Of a stretch of DNA of 21,024 nucleotides, positions 14,432 through 21,024 are shown one piece after another (positions within the stretch are counted from its first letter, which is position 1; each line of letters begins with the position of its first letter). The position numbers were made by a program, and so were the translations under genes. This DNA comes from Acidiferrobacter sp. Its GTDB lineage: Bacteria > Pseudomonadota > Gammaproteobacteria > Acidiferrobacterales > Acidiferrobacteraceae. The stretch is from positions 1 to 21,024 of the forward strand of contig DAHWGZ010000017.1 in assembly GCA_027335965.1 (NCBI GenBank). Reading direction: 5' to 3'. The notes below the pieces were generated by a model, which was not told where the DNA came from, made no database searches, and worked only from the letters and a program-made list of their open reading frames with translations.

Positions 14432-16036
14432 TCAGCGACGGGTCGGGCGCCCGTCGCACCGGTAGGGCGCCGCCGGCAAGGCATAGCGCTTCAGCTTCTG
14501 ATGAATGGCCCGGCGCGTGATCCCCATCTCGCGCGCCATGGCCGTCACATTGCCATGATGGCGCTCGAGCGCATCCTGGAGCACCCGGGTCTCGATGGTC
14601 TGCGTGGCAAGGCGCCTCGCCACATGCAGCATCCCGCCGGCGGCCGGCGCCCCCGCGCGAGGGGCCGCGAAGCCCGTCCCATCGCGCAAATCGACGTCGT
14701 CGATCACGCGGCCGGGCGTGAACAAAAACGCGCGCTCCAGGACATTTTCCAGCTCGCGGACGTTGCCTGGCCACGCATGGCCCATGACCTGCCCCCAGGC
14801 GCGATCGCTCAGGGACTTTGGCGGGCCGTCGTGACGCCGCGCCAAAGCCGCAAGCAAATGGTGGACGAGACCGGCCACGTCCTCCGGGCGCTCCCGCAGC
14901 GGCGGGATATGGACCGGCACGACGTTCAGTCGGTAATAGAGGTCGCCCCGGAATTGGCCGGCGGTGACCAACGATTCGATCGGCCTGTTGGCGGCCGCCA
15001 CCACCCGCACATCGACATGGCGCGCCTGTCCGCCACCAACCCGCTCGAACTCGCCCTCCTGCAACACGCGCAACAGATTGGCCTGCGAAAAAAGCGGCAG
15101 ACTATCGATCTCATCCAGGAACAAGGTGCCCTGGTCCGCGCGCTCGAAAAGGCCGCGATGCAGGCTATGGGCGCCCGTGAACGCGCCTTTCTCGTGGCCG
15201 AACAGCGTCGTCTCGATGAGGTTGTGCGGCACGGCGCCGCAGTTGACCGCCAGGAACGGCCGGGGGCTGCGCGGGCTCAGCGCATGCACGGCGCGGGCTA
15301 TGACCTCCTTGCCGACCCCGGTCTCGCCGCTGATGAGGACGCTCGCCCGCGTCGGCGCGACCTGCTCCACGGCCCTCAGGATCTCGCGCATGGCGCGGGA
15401 TTCGGCCACGATCGATGGGCGCGCATGCGCGCCTTGCTCGCGCCCGGCCGGACACAGGGCGCGCGCCATTTTTTCGGCAACGCGCGTATTGACGTCCGCC
15501 AGGGCCCGCCGGGACACGACCGTCTCGCCTTCGCTCACATACTCGTCGCCCGCCTGTCCCTCGGCGGTTTTGCGGTCCGTGTAGACGCACACCTCGCATC
15601 GATCATCGCGCAGGGCGATGCGCCTTTTCAGCTCGACCTTCGCATAGCCGAAGTGGCGCGCGGCGATGCCGCCGAACACCGAGGCCGTGGTGCGGCAGAG
15701 CTCCGGGGCATCCTGCACGCGCGCGCCGAATGGACAGCGCCGGCTCTCGACATGGACGATGCCGGGCCCGGCGGGCACGGACCGAAACTCGCCGCCGATG
15801 GCATTCTTGATATAGACGATGAGACTCGCATATTGTTCTTGGTCCATCCGTTCCGGAAGGCCCATCTGATTCCGGGCATAGAGCTCGAGGCAGCTGCTGG
15901 CCGTGAGCCCCAGATATTCGATGGCGTCGGCGCCCACGGCCCCCGGTGCCGACCCGGAGAGCTTTAGGCTTTGCGTCACGAACATCTGCAGAAACGACAG
16001 CGGACTCAAGTCCGCGAGCGGGTCCTTGGCGGTCAT
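14432..16036 (-). CDS. Sigma54-dependent transcriptional activator with a cysteine-rich sensor domain
   Basis: 534 residues, three parts. The N-terminal 200 form a sensor domain, not a response-regulator receiver. It carries Cys101 (in CPFG), Cys114, Cys147 and Cys150, reminiscent of V4R or MetOD1-type domains, and could bind metal, an Fe-S cluster or a small molecule (inference). The AAA+ domain (about 208-435) has Walker A GETGVGKE (237-244), the sigma54-contacting GAFTGA loop (284-289), and Walker B GTLFLDEID (303-311). A Fis-type helix-turn-helix closes the protein (about 480-518, GNVTAMAREMGITRRAIHQKL). All motifs needed to open sigma54 promoters are present. The ATG at 16036 has GGAGG upstream. 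Likely targets are the two sigma54-like promoters at 13906 and 17155. Confidence 0.93.
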   Translation of the reverse strand: MTAKDPLADLSPLSFLQMFVTQSLKLSGSAPGAVGADAIEYLGLTASSCLELYARNQMGLPERMDQEQYASLIVYIKNAIGGEFRSVPAGPGIVHVESRRCPFGARVQDAPELCRTTASVFGGIAARHFGYAKVELKRRIALRDDRCEVCVYTDRKTAEGQAGDEYVSEGETVVSRRALADVNTRVAEKMARALCPAGREQGAHARPSIVAESRAMREILRAVEQVAPTRASVLISGETGVGKEVIARAVHALSPRSPRPFLAVNCGAVPHNLIETTLFGHEKGAFTGAHSLHRGLFERADQGTLFLDEIDSLPLFSQANLLRVLQEGEFERVGGGQARHVDVRVVAAANRPIESLVTAGQFRGDLYYRLNVVPVHIPPLRERPEDVAGLVHHLLAALARRHDGPPKSLSDRAWGQVMGHAWPGNVRELENVLERAFLFTPGRVIDDVDLRDGTGFAAPRAGAPAAGGMLHVARRLATQTIETRVLQDALERHHGNVTAMAREMGITRRAIHQKLKRYALPAAPYRCDGRPTRR

Positions 16037-16092
16037 GGCGGCGGTCCTCCGGGGCTCGTCTTCCGGGGCGCCGGGGACGGGTCGATGCAGGC

Positions 16093-16098
16093 AGTATA
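16093..16098 (-). promoter_or_regulatory. Possible own sigma70 -10 of the activator gene
   Basis: TATACT on the minus strand, about 57 bases before the ATG, with only a poor -35 (TTTCGA) 17 bases upstream. Confidence 0.35.
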
Positions 16099-16126
16099 GG
16101 GCGAGCCGGCGGGGATCGAAAGCGGA

Positions 16127-16366
16127 CTAGCCGTGCCGGCAGGATGCCCGGCACGCCGGGCAAGGCCCCGCATGAGGCGGCTCGAGCAGGCGTATCGCCT
16201 CCTCGCGGCCGCGCGCCGCATGGCCGTGGAAGGCGGGTGCCACCGATAGGACAAGGCGCAACGGTCCTTGGCAGCGAGGACAAGCGGGGCGCGGCGCGCT
16301 GATCGGGTGACGGATGGTGGAATGGTTGCGGCATTGCAGACAGCGATAATCATAGCTCGGTGCCAT
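16127..16366 (-). CDS. FmdB-family zinc-ribbon protein
   Basis: 79 residues. The opening MAPSYDYRCLQC, with Cys9/Cys12 and then Cys29/Cys32 (CPRC), is the four-cysteine zinc ribbon of the FmdB/CxxC regulatory-protein family, which normally starts P-x-Y-x-Y-x-C. Members are small and mostly uncharacterised; the name derives from a putative regulator of formamidase genes. The C-terminal end adds Cys69, Cys72 and Cys76 (CPACRASC), which could form a second metal site. The ATG at 16366 was chosen for AGGAG a few bases upstream and the canonical N-terminus. It lies 70 bases downstream of the carbonic anhydrase gene and 90 bases upstream of the activator gene, all on one strand. Confidence 0.82.
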   Translation of the reverse strand: MAPSYDYRCLQCRNHSTIRHPISAPRPACPRCQGPLRLVLSVAPAFHGHAARGREEAIRLLEPPHAGPCPACRASCRHG

Positions 16367-16436
16367 GGCTGCTCCTGAAAGACCATACGGGGAATGGAAG
16401 GCGGCAGGGGCCAGCCGGCGCCCCTGCCGGGCATCT

Positions 16437-17090
16437 CTAGGCCCAGCGCGGCGGTTGCCGGCCGCTGACCCCAAAGTCCGCAGTCGTCACGTCGGTGCCC
16501 TCGCGCGCGGCTTTGTCGCGGCGCGGGGCCCGCAGGCGCCGTGTCTCGACCTCCCAGATCCAGCCGCTGATCGTCACGTCCTTCGGGATGAGCGGGTGCG
16601 CGCGGAAGGTCTCGATGGTCTTGAGGCAGGTCTCGTCCACGTCATCCATCATGCCGATCCATTTGGCGAACGCGCCTTTCGCCAGGGTGAGCTCCGGCAA
16701 GGTCGGATCGAGCGTCAACGTGTCCGGGTTCACGCCCCGCTCCCGCAGGACCTTCTCAAGGTCGCGCGCGTTGGCCGAGAGCATGCCACATTGGGTATGT
16801 TGAACGATCACGATCTCGCGCGTGCCGAAAAACTGGCAGGTGAGCATGGCTGAGCGGATGGCGTCGTCGGTCACGATCCCGCCGGCATTACGAAAACAGT
16901 GGGCATCACCGCCGCCCGCCGGCGTATCCACGCGGATGCCGAGCGCCTCATCGACGGGCAGGCGCTCATCCATGCATGCCAGCACCCACAGCCGGCGATT
17001 GTTGGGGCCGTTGGCGCCGTACCGCCGCCGCTTGGCCCAGGTGTCATAAGAAGCAACGCGCGTCGTCAACTGCTCACTTAATGTCGTCAT
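16437..17090 (-). CDS. Beta-carbonic anhydrase family protein (possibly COS or CS2 hydrolase)
   Basis: 217 residues. The zinc site is visible: Cys39 in ACMDERL (39-45 region) with the Asp41/Arg43 pair, then His98 and Cys101 in QHTQCGM. RNAGG (67-71) is also conserved. Beta-carbonic anhydrases interconvert CO2 and bicarbonate. The short, zinc-cysteine clade with ACMDxRL and HHTxCGM also includes the carbonyl sulfide hydrolase of Thiobacillus and CS2 hydrolases. The sequence alone cannot separate these activities. No signal peptide, so cytoplasmic. An insertion near 105-140 and a long basic C-terminal tail (185-217) distinguish it from minimal members. ATG at 17090 with GAGGAG upstream. It is the first gene behind a sigma54-like promoter. 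Confidence 0.9.
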   Translation of the reverse strand: MTTLSEQLTTRVASYDTWAKRRRYGANGPNNRRLWVLACMDERLPVDEALGIRVDTPAGGGDAHCFRNAGGIVTDDAIRSAMLTCQFFGTREIVIVQHTQCGMLSANARDLEKVLRERGVNPDTLTLDPTLPELTLAKGAFAKWIGMMDDVDETCLKTIETFRAHPLIPKDVTISGWIWEVETRRLRAPRRDKAAREGTDVTTADFGVSGRQPPRWA

Positions 17091-17154
17091 GGACGATACT
17101 CCTCGTGTGGGAAAGGATCAGGGCGCGTTTCGCACGGGGCCCCGCAACCATTGG

Positions 17155-17171
17155 CGCAAGGAACGTGCCGG
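17155..17171 (-). promoter_or_regulatory. Sigma54 (-24/-12) promoter of the carbonic anhydrase unit
   Basis: Minus strand CCGGCACGTTCCTTGCG matches TGGCACG-N4-TTGC at all but one core position, with GG and GC 10 bases apart. The expected start near 17144 gives a 54-base leader. This is the best sigma54 match I found in the window. Confidence 0.7.
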
Positions 17172-17254
17172 ACCGCGGGCCCCGCAAATACAAGCGTTTG
17201 CGGCGCGCTCGTGGGAAGTCTTGCTACGCGCCGTTGCGAACCGCCGCCGTCAAC

Positions 17255-17275
17255 GGCCGGACGGGCGGCCTTTTT
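17255..17275 (+). terminator. Terminator-like hairpin with T5 tract
   Basis: GGCCG-GACGGG-CGGCC followed by TTTTT on the plus strand. The stem is only 5 bp and there is no plus-strand gene upstream, so it may end a small or antisense RNA or be fortuitous. Confidence 0.35.
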
Positions 17276-17419
17276 CGACCGGGAAGTCCGGGTTCACACT
17301 GGGAACGGGAGGATCGCGGTGCCCGGCGGTCATGGCGGTTGCGATGGGCGAGCCGGTACAATCATGAGACGAAGGGCCGGGGCGCGCGGCGCCTTTCGTG
17401 TCACGCGAGGACATCCATC

Positions 17420-17953
17420 ATGAAGCATCCAAGGGCAAGCGATGCCGGGCCCGGGGATTCGCGGACAGGACCCCACATTCGGCTTCTCGATGATGACGAA
17501 CTTGGGATTATCCTGCCGCTGGTTCAGGCCCTCAACCCGAAGGTGGCGCCGGCGACGCTCGCGGCGCGCCTCGAGGACATGCGCGGAAACGGCTATGGCT
17601 GTGTCGCGGCGTTTGCCGGGGACCGCTGCCTGGGCATCGCCGGCCTGTGGTTCGGGACGCGCTTTTGGTGCGGACGCTATGTCGATATCGACAACGTCAT
17701 CGTCGCCGAGCCATGGCGCGGACAGGGCATCGGACAGGCGCTCATCGGCTGGATCGAGGATTACGCCCGACAAAAAGGCTGCGAGAAGGTGGTGCTCGAT
17801 GCCTATACCACCAACGAGCGCGCCCATGCCTTCTATGCGCGGCTGGGATACCGGGTCGTCGGCCTCCATTTCGATAAGGACCTGAAGCCGGCCGGCAACC
17901 GGGGGAAGGCGGCGGATACGCAGCCGGCGCGCGCCGGACGCGCGCGTCCTTGA
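17420..17953 (+). CDS. GNAT-family N-acetyltransferase
   Basis: 177 residues from the ATG at 17420, with GAGG upstream. The fold is shown by the acetyl-CoA binding motif A: DIDNVIVAEPWRGQGIGQALIGW, where R-G-Q-G-I-G is the Q/R-x-x-G-x-G/A pyrophosphate loop. Motif B follows, ending in TNERAHAFYARLGYRVVG, with the conserved Asn and Tyr near the C-terminus. Such enzymes transfer acetyl from acetyl-CoA to an amine or a protein Nalpha or lysine. The acceptor cannot be read from the sequence. The last 25 residues are basic and low in complexity. The gene is convergent to arfB with 30 bases between and does not share a strand with its left neighbours, so it is probably a separate unit. Confidence 0.88.
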   Translation: MKHPRASDAGPGDSRTGPHIRLLDDDELGIILPLVQALNPKVAPATLAARLEDMRGNGYGCVAAFAGDRCLGIAGLWFGTRFWCGRYVDIDNVIVAEPWRGQGIGQALIGWIEDYARQKGCEKVVLDAYTTNERAHAFYARLGYRVVGLHFDKDLKPAGNRGKAADTQPARAGRARP

Positions 17954-17983
17954 GCGAGGGGTCCCCGCGCCCGCGGGAAACGG

Positions 17984-18406
17984 TCAGTCTCCCTGGGCGA
18001 CCGGCCGGCGCCGCTCCTTCACCGCGCCGCGGGCCTGCTTGTCGGCGAGACGGCGGCGGCGCACGGCGGCGCTCGGGCGGGTCGCGATGCGACGCTTTGG
18101 GGCCTCGAGGGCGCGGCGTATCCAATGGACCAGGCGCTCGCGGGCCTCGCGGCGGTTGCGCTCGCGCGTCCGGAAGGTGTGCGCGCGAATCACGAGGTAC
18201 CCCTCCTGCGTGATCCGCGGGCGCGCCAGACGCAAGAGGCGCGCGCGGACCTCCGGTGGCAGGGCCGCGCTGCCCGCGACGTGAAAGCGCAGCTGCACGG
18301 CGGTTGCGACCTTATTCACATTCTGTCCGCCGGGCCCCGGCGAACACATGAATCGCTCCTCGATCTCATCCTCGGGAAGCGATATATGGGCGCTAATCAC
18401 GATCAT
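17984..18406 (-). CDS. arfB: Alternative ribosome-rescue factor ArfB (YaeJ)
   Basis: 140 residues, the normal length of YaeJ/ArfB. The catalytic GGQ motif lies in SPGPGGQNVNKVATAVQLRF (GGQ at 26-28) and hydrolyses the peptidyl-tRNA ester. The basic C-terminal tail (about 105-140, with RRIATRPSAAVRRRRLADK) fits the mRNA-entry tunnel of stalled ribosomes. It is a stand-alone peptide-release factor for non-stop ribosomes, distinct from PrfA/PrfB. The start at 18406 places the fold at its normal distance; upstream in-frame sequence has no family character and no good ribosome site. The gene is 106 bases after the Nudix-ThiE gene on the same strand. Confidence 0.92.
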   Translation of the reverse strand: MIVISAHISLPEDEIEERFMCSPGPGGQNVNKVATAVQLRFHVAGSAALPPEVRARLLRLARPRITQEGYLVIRAHTFRTRERNRREARERLVHWIRRALEAPKRRIATRPSAAVRRRRLADKQARGAVKERRRPVAQGD

Positions 18407-18512
18407 GGCCGCCACGATACGCGCGGCGGCCTGGCCCTTCAAGAATGGCGCCGCGCGCGAGGGGGGCTTGGACGCGCGGCAGGCGTGGGGCTTTGGCCCG
18501 CGCCATCGCGCC

Positions 18513-19481
18513 TCAGGACACGTCCCGTCCGGCGTTTTTGCCAAAGATCCCGCTGCGTACCGCCACGCCCTGGGCAAGATGGGTCTCGGCCGTGGCCCGA
18601 TCCGCGGTGGTCATGCCGCCCAACGCATAGACCGGCAGCAGCACCCCGGAGGCCAGCTCGCAAAAGCGCGCCCAACCGAGCGGCGTCGCGTCGGGATGGC
18701 TCGGCGTCGGCTTCACCGGCGAAAGCACCGCGAAGTCGCAGCCCAGGTCCGCCGCGCGCCGCAGTTCCTCGGCACCATGACAGGAGGCCCCGACGAGCGC
18801 CGCCGCCGGACGGGCGTCGAGGCGCGCCAGGCGCGCCGCCGACAGATGGATCCCGTCGGCGCAGCCCATGAGCTCGCGCGGGTCGCCGTTGACGAGGCAA
18901 CGCCCGCCGTAGGGGGCCAGCAGCGCGCGCAGGTGCTGGGCGTAGGCGCGCAGGCGCGAGGCCGGCCACGGTTCACGCAGCTGCAACAGAAGGGGGTCGC
19001 GGGCCGCGGCGCGCGCGAGCCGCTCCTCGAACAGCGCCTCGCCGAGCTGATCGACATCGCTCACGAGATAGAAAGACGGCAGGCGCAGGCGCGCGAGGAT
19101 CGGACGATCGGCGGGCAAAAACGGCAGATCCGGCAGCATGTCCGGGGCACACCAGCGGATCTCCTGGCCCTCGCGCCCCCGCGCCACGCCCTGGTAGGCA
19201 TCGATCCGCCAGAACGCGAGATCGATCCCCGGCGGCGCGGCCGCGCGATAATGCGGCAAGAACGTGCAGGCCCCGACTACGATATCGAGCTCCTCATGGA
19301 GCTCGCGCCTCAGGGCCTCGCTCTGCGACTCCCCCGGGGCGACCTTTCCGCCCGGAAATTCCCAAAGTCCGGCACCCACCTTGCCTTCGGGTCTGCGGGC
19401 GACCAACACCCGTCCACCGCCATCCCGAATGATGGCGGCGACGACAGGCTCAGGTCCGGTAGGACCCGTTGATGCGGACAT
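18513..19481 (-). CDS. Nudix (MutT-like) hydrolase fused to a ThiE-like domain
   Basis: 322 residues. Residues 10-130 are a Nudix hydrolase with the box G45-x5-E51-x7-R59-E60-L-x-E63-E64, which binds the metal used to cleave nucleoside-diphosphate-X substrates; the usual Gly near the end is Asp66. It is MutT-like in the context of neighbouring secA. Residues about 135-320 resemble thiamine-phosphate synthase (ThiE): YLVSDV at the first strand, HLSAARL, and VLSPVKPTPSHPDATPLGW near the phosphate site. This two-domain protein is widespread in gammaproteobacteria. The role of the ThiE-like half is unsettled, so thiamine synthesis should not be assumed. Start ATG 19481 overlaps the argJ end by 32 bases. 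Confidence 0.9.
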   Translation of the reverse strand: MSASTGPTGPEPVVAAIIRDGGGRVLVARRPEGKVGAGLWEFPGGKVAPGESQSEALRRELHEELDIVVGACTFLPHYRAAAPPGIDLAFWRIDAYQGVARGREGQEIRWCAPDMLPDLPFLPADRPILARLRLPSFYLVSDVDQLGEALFEERLARAAARDPLLLQLREPWPASRLRAYAQHLRALLAPYGGRCLVNGDPRELMGCADGIHLSAARLARLDARPAAALVGASCHGAEELRRAADLGCDFAVLSPVKPTPSHPDATPLGWARFCELASGVLLPVYALGGMTTADRATAETHLAQGVAVRSGIFGKNAGRDVS

Positions 19482-20667
19482 AGTCGTAGGAGAAGTCACA
19501 GGTGTGCACGGCGGCCCGTCCGGCGCCCTGGCCGAGATCGACGCCGACCGTGATGTCCGTGGCCGCCAGGGCCTTTTGGCCCACCTCTTCCCGATAATCC
19601 GGATCGACCGCGCCGCGGGCAAACACCCGCACGCCGTTCAGGCTCACGGTCACGCGATCCGGGTCATCGAGGGTGATCGGCGCGCGCCCCACGGCCATGA
19701 GAATGCGGCCCCAGTTGGGGTCGCTCGCGAACAAGGCGGTCTTCACGAGCGGCGAGGTGGCGATGGTATCGGCGACGGCGCGCGCCTCGTCGTCGGCCCG
19801 GGCGCCGGAGACCTCCACGCGCACGAACTTGGTGGCGCCTTCGCCGTCGCGGACGATGGCCTGCGCAAGATCGCCACAGACCTGCTCCAGGGCCGCGCAA
19901 AACTCGCCAAAGGCCGGGCCTTCGGCGGCCGTCAGGCGCGCGCCCGAACGACCCGTGGCGAGCACCACCAAGGCGTCGTTCGTCGAGGTGTCGCCATCCA
20001 CGGAGACGGCGTTGAATGTGGTCTTTACGGCGCGCGCGAGCGCGGCCTGCAGCACCGGGCGCGCCGCCTCGATGTCGGTCGCCACGAACGAGAGCATGGT
20101 TGCCATGTTGGGGTGGATCATCCCCGAACCCTTGGCGATGCCGGTGATCCGTACGGGCTTGCCCTCGATCGCGATCTCGCGCGTCGCGCCCTTCGGCACC
20201 GTATCGGTCGTCATGATGCCGTGCGCGGCATCCACCCACCCGTCCGCGGAGGCCGCGCTCACGGCCGCCGGGATGCCGGCGATCACCTTGGAGGCCGGCA
20301 GGCGCTCGCCTATGACTCCGGTCGAGAACGGCAACACCTCGTCCGGCCGGCAGCCGAGCGCCTGCGCAAGGGCCTGGCAGCAGGCCTGCGCATCGGCGAG
20401 GCCCGGCTCACCGGTCGCGGCATTGGCATAGCCGGTATTGATGATGAGCGCGCGCGGCTCGGTCTGCCGCCAATGGGCCTTGGCGACGATCACCGGCGCG
20501 GCCGCGAAATGGCTCTGGGTAAAGACTGCGGCGGCCGTGGTCCCGGCATCGCACTGAATGACCACGAGATCGCGCCGATCGGCCTTGCGGATCCCGGCGG
20601 CCACGGTACCGAGCCGCACGCCGGCAACGGCGCCAAGCGGCGGCATAGGCTTGACTCCCACGGCCAT
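19450..20667 (-). CDS. argJ: Bifunctional ornithine acetyltransferase/N-acetylglutamate synthase
   Basis: 405 residues. ArgJ recycles the acetyl group from N-acetylornithine to glutamate and, in the bifunctional form, also makes N-acetylglutamate from acetyl-CoA, in arginine synthesis. The self-cleavage site is intact: HPNMATMLSF with Thr190 as nucleophile, preceded by GIAKGSGM. The N-terminal stretch LIINTGYANAATG and the C-terminal YDYVRINGSYRT are family blocks. The start at 20667 (ATG) is preferred over the GTG at 20673 because AAGGAG lies five bases upstream. That site overlaps the secA stop (TAAGGAG), so secA and argJ are coupled. The ATG is 9 bases past the secA stop codon. Confidence 0.96.
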   Translation of the reverse strand: MAVGVKPMPPLGAVAGVRLGTVAAGIRKADRRDLVVIQCDAGTTAAAVFTQSHFAAAPVIVAKAHWRQTEPRALIINTGYANAATGEPGLADAQACCQALAQALGCRPDEVLPFSTGVIGERLPASKVIAGIPAAVSAASADGWVDAAHGIMTTDTVPKGATREIAIEGKPVRITGIAKGSGMIHPNMATMLSFVATDIEAARPVLQAALARAVKTTFNAVSVDGDTSTNDALVVLATGRSGARLTAAEGPAFGEFCAALEQVCGDLAQAIVRDGEGATKFVRVEVSGARADDEARAVADTIATSPLVKTALFASDPNWGRILMAVGRAPITLDDPDRVTVSLNGVRVFARGAVDPDYREEVGQKALAATDITVGVDLGQGAGRAAVHTCDFSYDYVRINGSYRT

Positions 20668-20676
20668 AATCACTCC

Positions 20677-21024
20677 TTAGGCGAGACGCCCGTGACACTG
20701 TTTGTATTTCTTTCCCGAGCCGCAGGGGCACGGGTCGTTGCGGCCCACCTTGGGCCCGCCGCGCACCACGGTCTGCACCATGAGATCCGAGTCCGCCTCG
20801 CCGGCATCGAGGCTCGGATGGTCATAGAACGTGACCCCCTGCTGGCGTCGCTGCTCGTCGATCAAGTCGATATCGCTATCGTCCTGGATCTCGACCTGCG
20901 CGATGGTGGTGATCACCTCGCGCTTGATGCGGTCGAGCATCTCGGAGAACAGCTCGAAGGCCTCGCGCTTGTACTCCTGCTGCGGGCTCTTTTGCGCGTA
21001 GCCGCGCAGCTGTATGCCCTGGCG
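20677..21024 (-). CDS. secA: SecA, C-terminal end only
   Basis: Protein translocase motor ATPase; only the last 115 residues are in the window and the 5' part is outside. The visible part includes [21 protein letters not shown], a hallmark of the helical scaffold/wing region, and ends with the zinc-binding SEC-C motif [14 protein letters not shown]. This motif binds SecB and is typical of proteobacterial SecA. The stop TAA is at 20677-20679 and the argJ ribosome site overlaps it. Confidence 0.97.
   Translation of the reverse strand, partial: RQGIQLRGYAQKSPQQEYKREAFELFSEMLDRIKREVITTIAQVEIQDDSDIDLIDEQRRQQGVTFYDHPSLDAGEADSDLMVQTVVRGGPKVGRNDPCPCGSGKKYKQCHGRLA

Larger units (their letters stand above)
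17091..17419. other. Divergent intergenic region
   Basis: Holds the sigma54-like promoter of the carbonic anhydrase gene at its left end and the weak TACAAT box (17357-17362) before the acetyltransferase gene at its right end. Apart from the hairpin at 17255-17275 I see nothing else in it. Confidence 0.5.

Noticed and set aside
14099..15967. 622-residue open frame on the plus strand
   Set aside because: It lies antisense to the sigma54 activator, whose motifs are intact, and has no recognisable domain. Long antisense frames are common at this GC content.
1..21024. tRNA, rRNA, CRISPR arrays, insertion sequences, integrases
   Set aside because: No cloverleaf, repeat-spacer pattern, transposase or integrase motif was recognised on either strand.

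Overview
This window looks like chromosome from a GC-rich gammaproteobacterium. The evidence is the gene set pilB, pilD and coaE on one strand facing secA, argJ and a MutT-like Nudix gene on the other. That is a variant of the coaE/mutT/secA neighbourhood known from gammaproteobacteria. A sulfur- or iron-oxidising lineage such as Acidiferrobacter is a guess from overall gene content and is not proven by the sequence.

Layout. (1) 1-1300, minus strand: a rubrerythrin-like gene followed by a two-cluster Fe-S protein that runs off the left edge. They sit behind a sigma70-type promoter whose -10 is covered by an inverted repeat. (2) 1395-4710, plus strand: pilB, pilD and coaE. pilC, usually between pilB and pilD, is absent. 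(3) 4833-9236, minus strand: a four-gene tripartite efflux operon (outer-membrane lipoprotein, FtsX-type permease, ABC ATPase, HlyD-type adaptor) with overlapping or almost touching genes. (4) 9237-10427: a stretch of about 1.2 kb, lower in GC, with no convincing gene. (5) 10428-13828, minus strand: a five-gene signalling operon. It encodes an uncharacterised 209-residue protein, a small Ras-like GTPase of the MglA/CvnD type, an ABC-ATPase fused to a tyrosine/dual-specificity phosphatase, and two Roadblock/LC7-like proteins. (6) 14432-17090, minus strand: beta-carbonic anhydrase (or COS/CS2 hydrolase), a FmdB-type zinc ribbon and a sigma54-dependent activator. (7) 17420-17953, plus: a GNAT acetyltransferase. 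(8) 17984-21024, minus: arfB, a Nudix-ThiE fusion, argJ and the 3' end of secA.

The most interesting part is regions 5 and 6 together. Both transcription units start behind a sequence with sigma54 (-24/-12) spacing, and the sigma54 activator is encoded in the same stretch. The downstream operon resembles the Streptomyces conservon (Roadblock plus CvnD GTPase) and Myxococcus MglA/MglB, but it carries an ABC-phosphatase fusion whose ABC signature motif has decayed. I infer a nucleotide-switch signalling module with a built-in protein phosphatase, controlled by a sigma54 activator with a cysteine-rich sensor domain. Its input and output are unknown.

Regions 3 to 7 (about 13 kb) lie exactly where coaE and the mutT-like gene would otherwise converge. 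I read them as accessory genes placed in a conserved housekeeping block.
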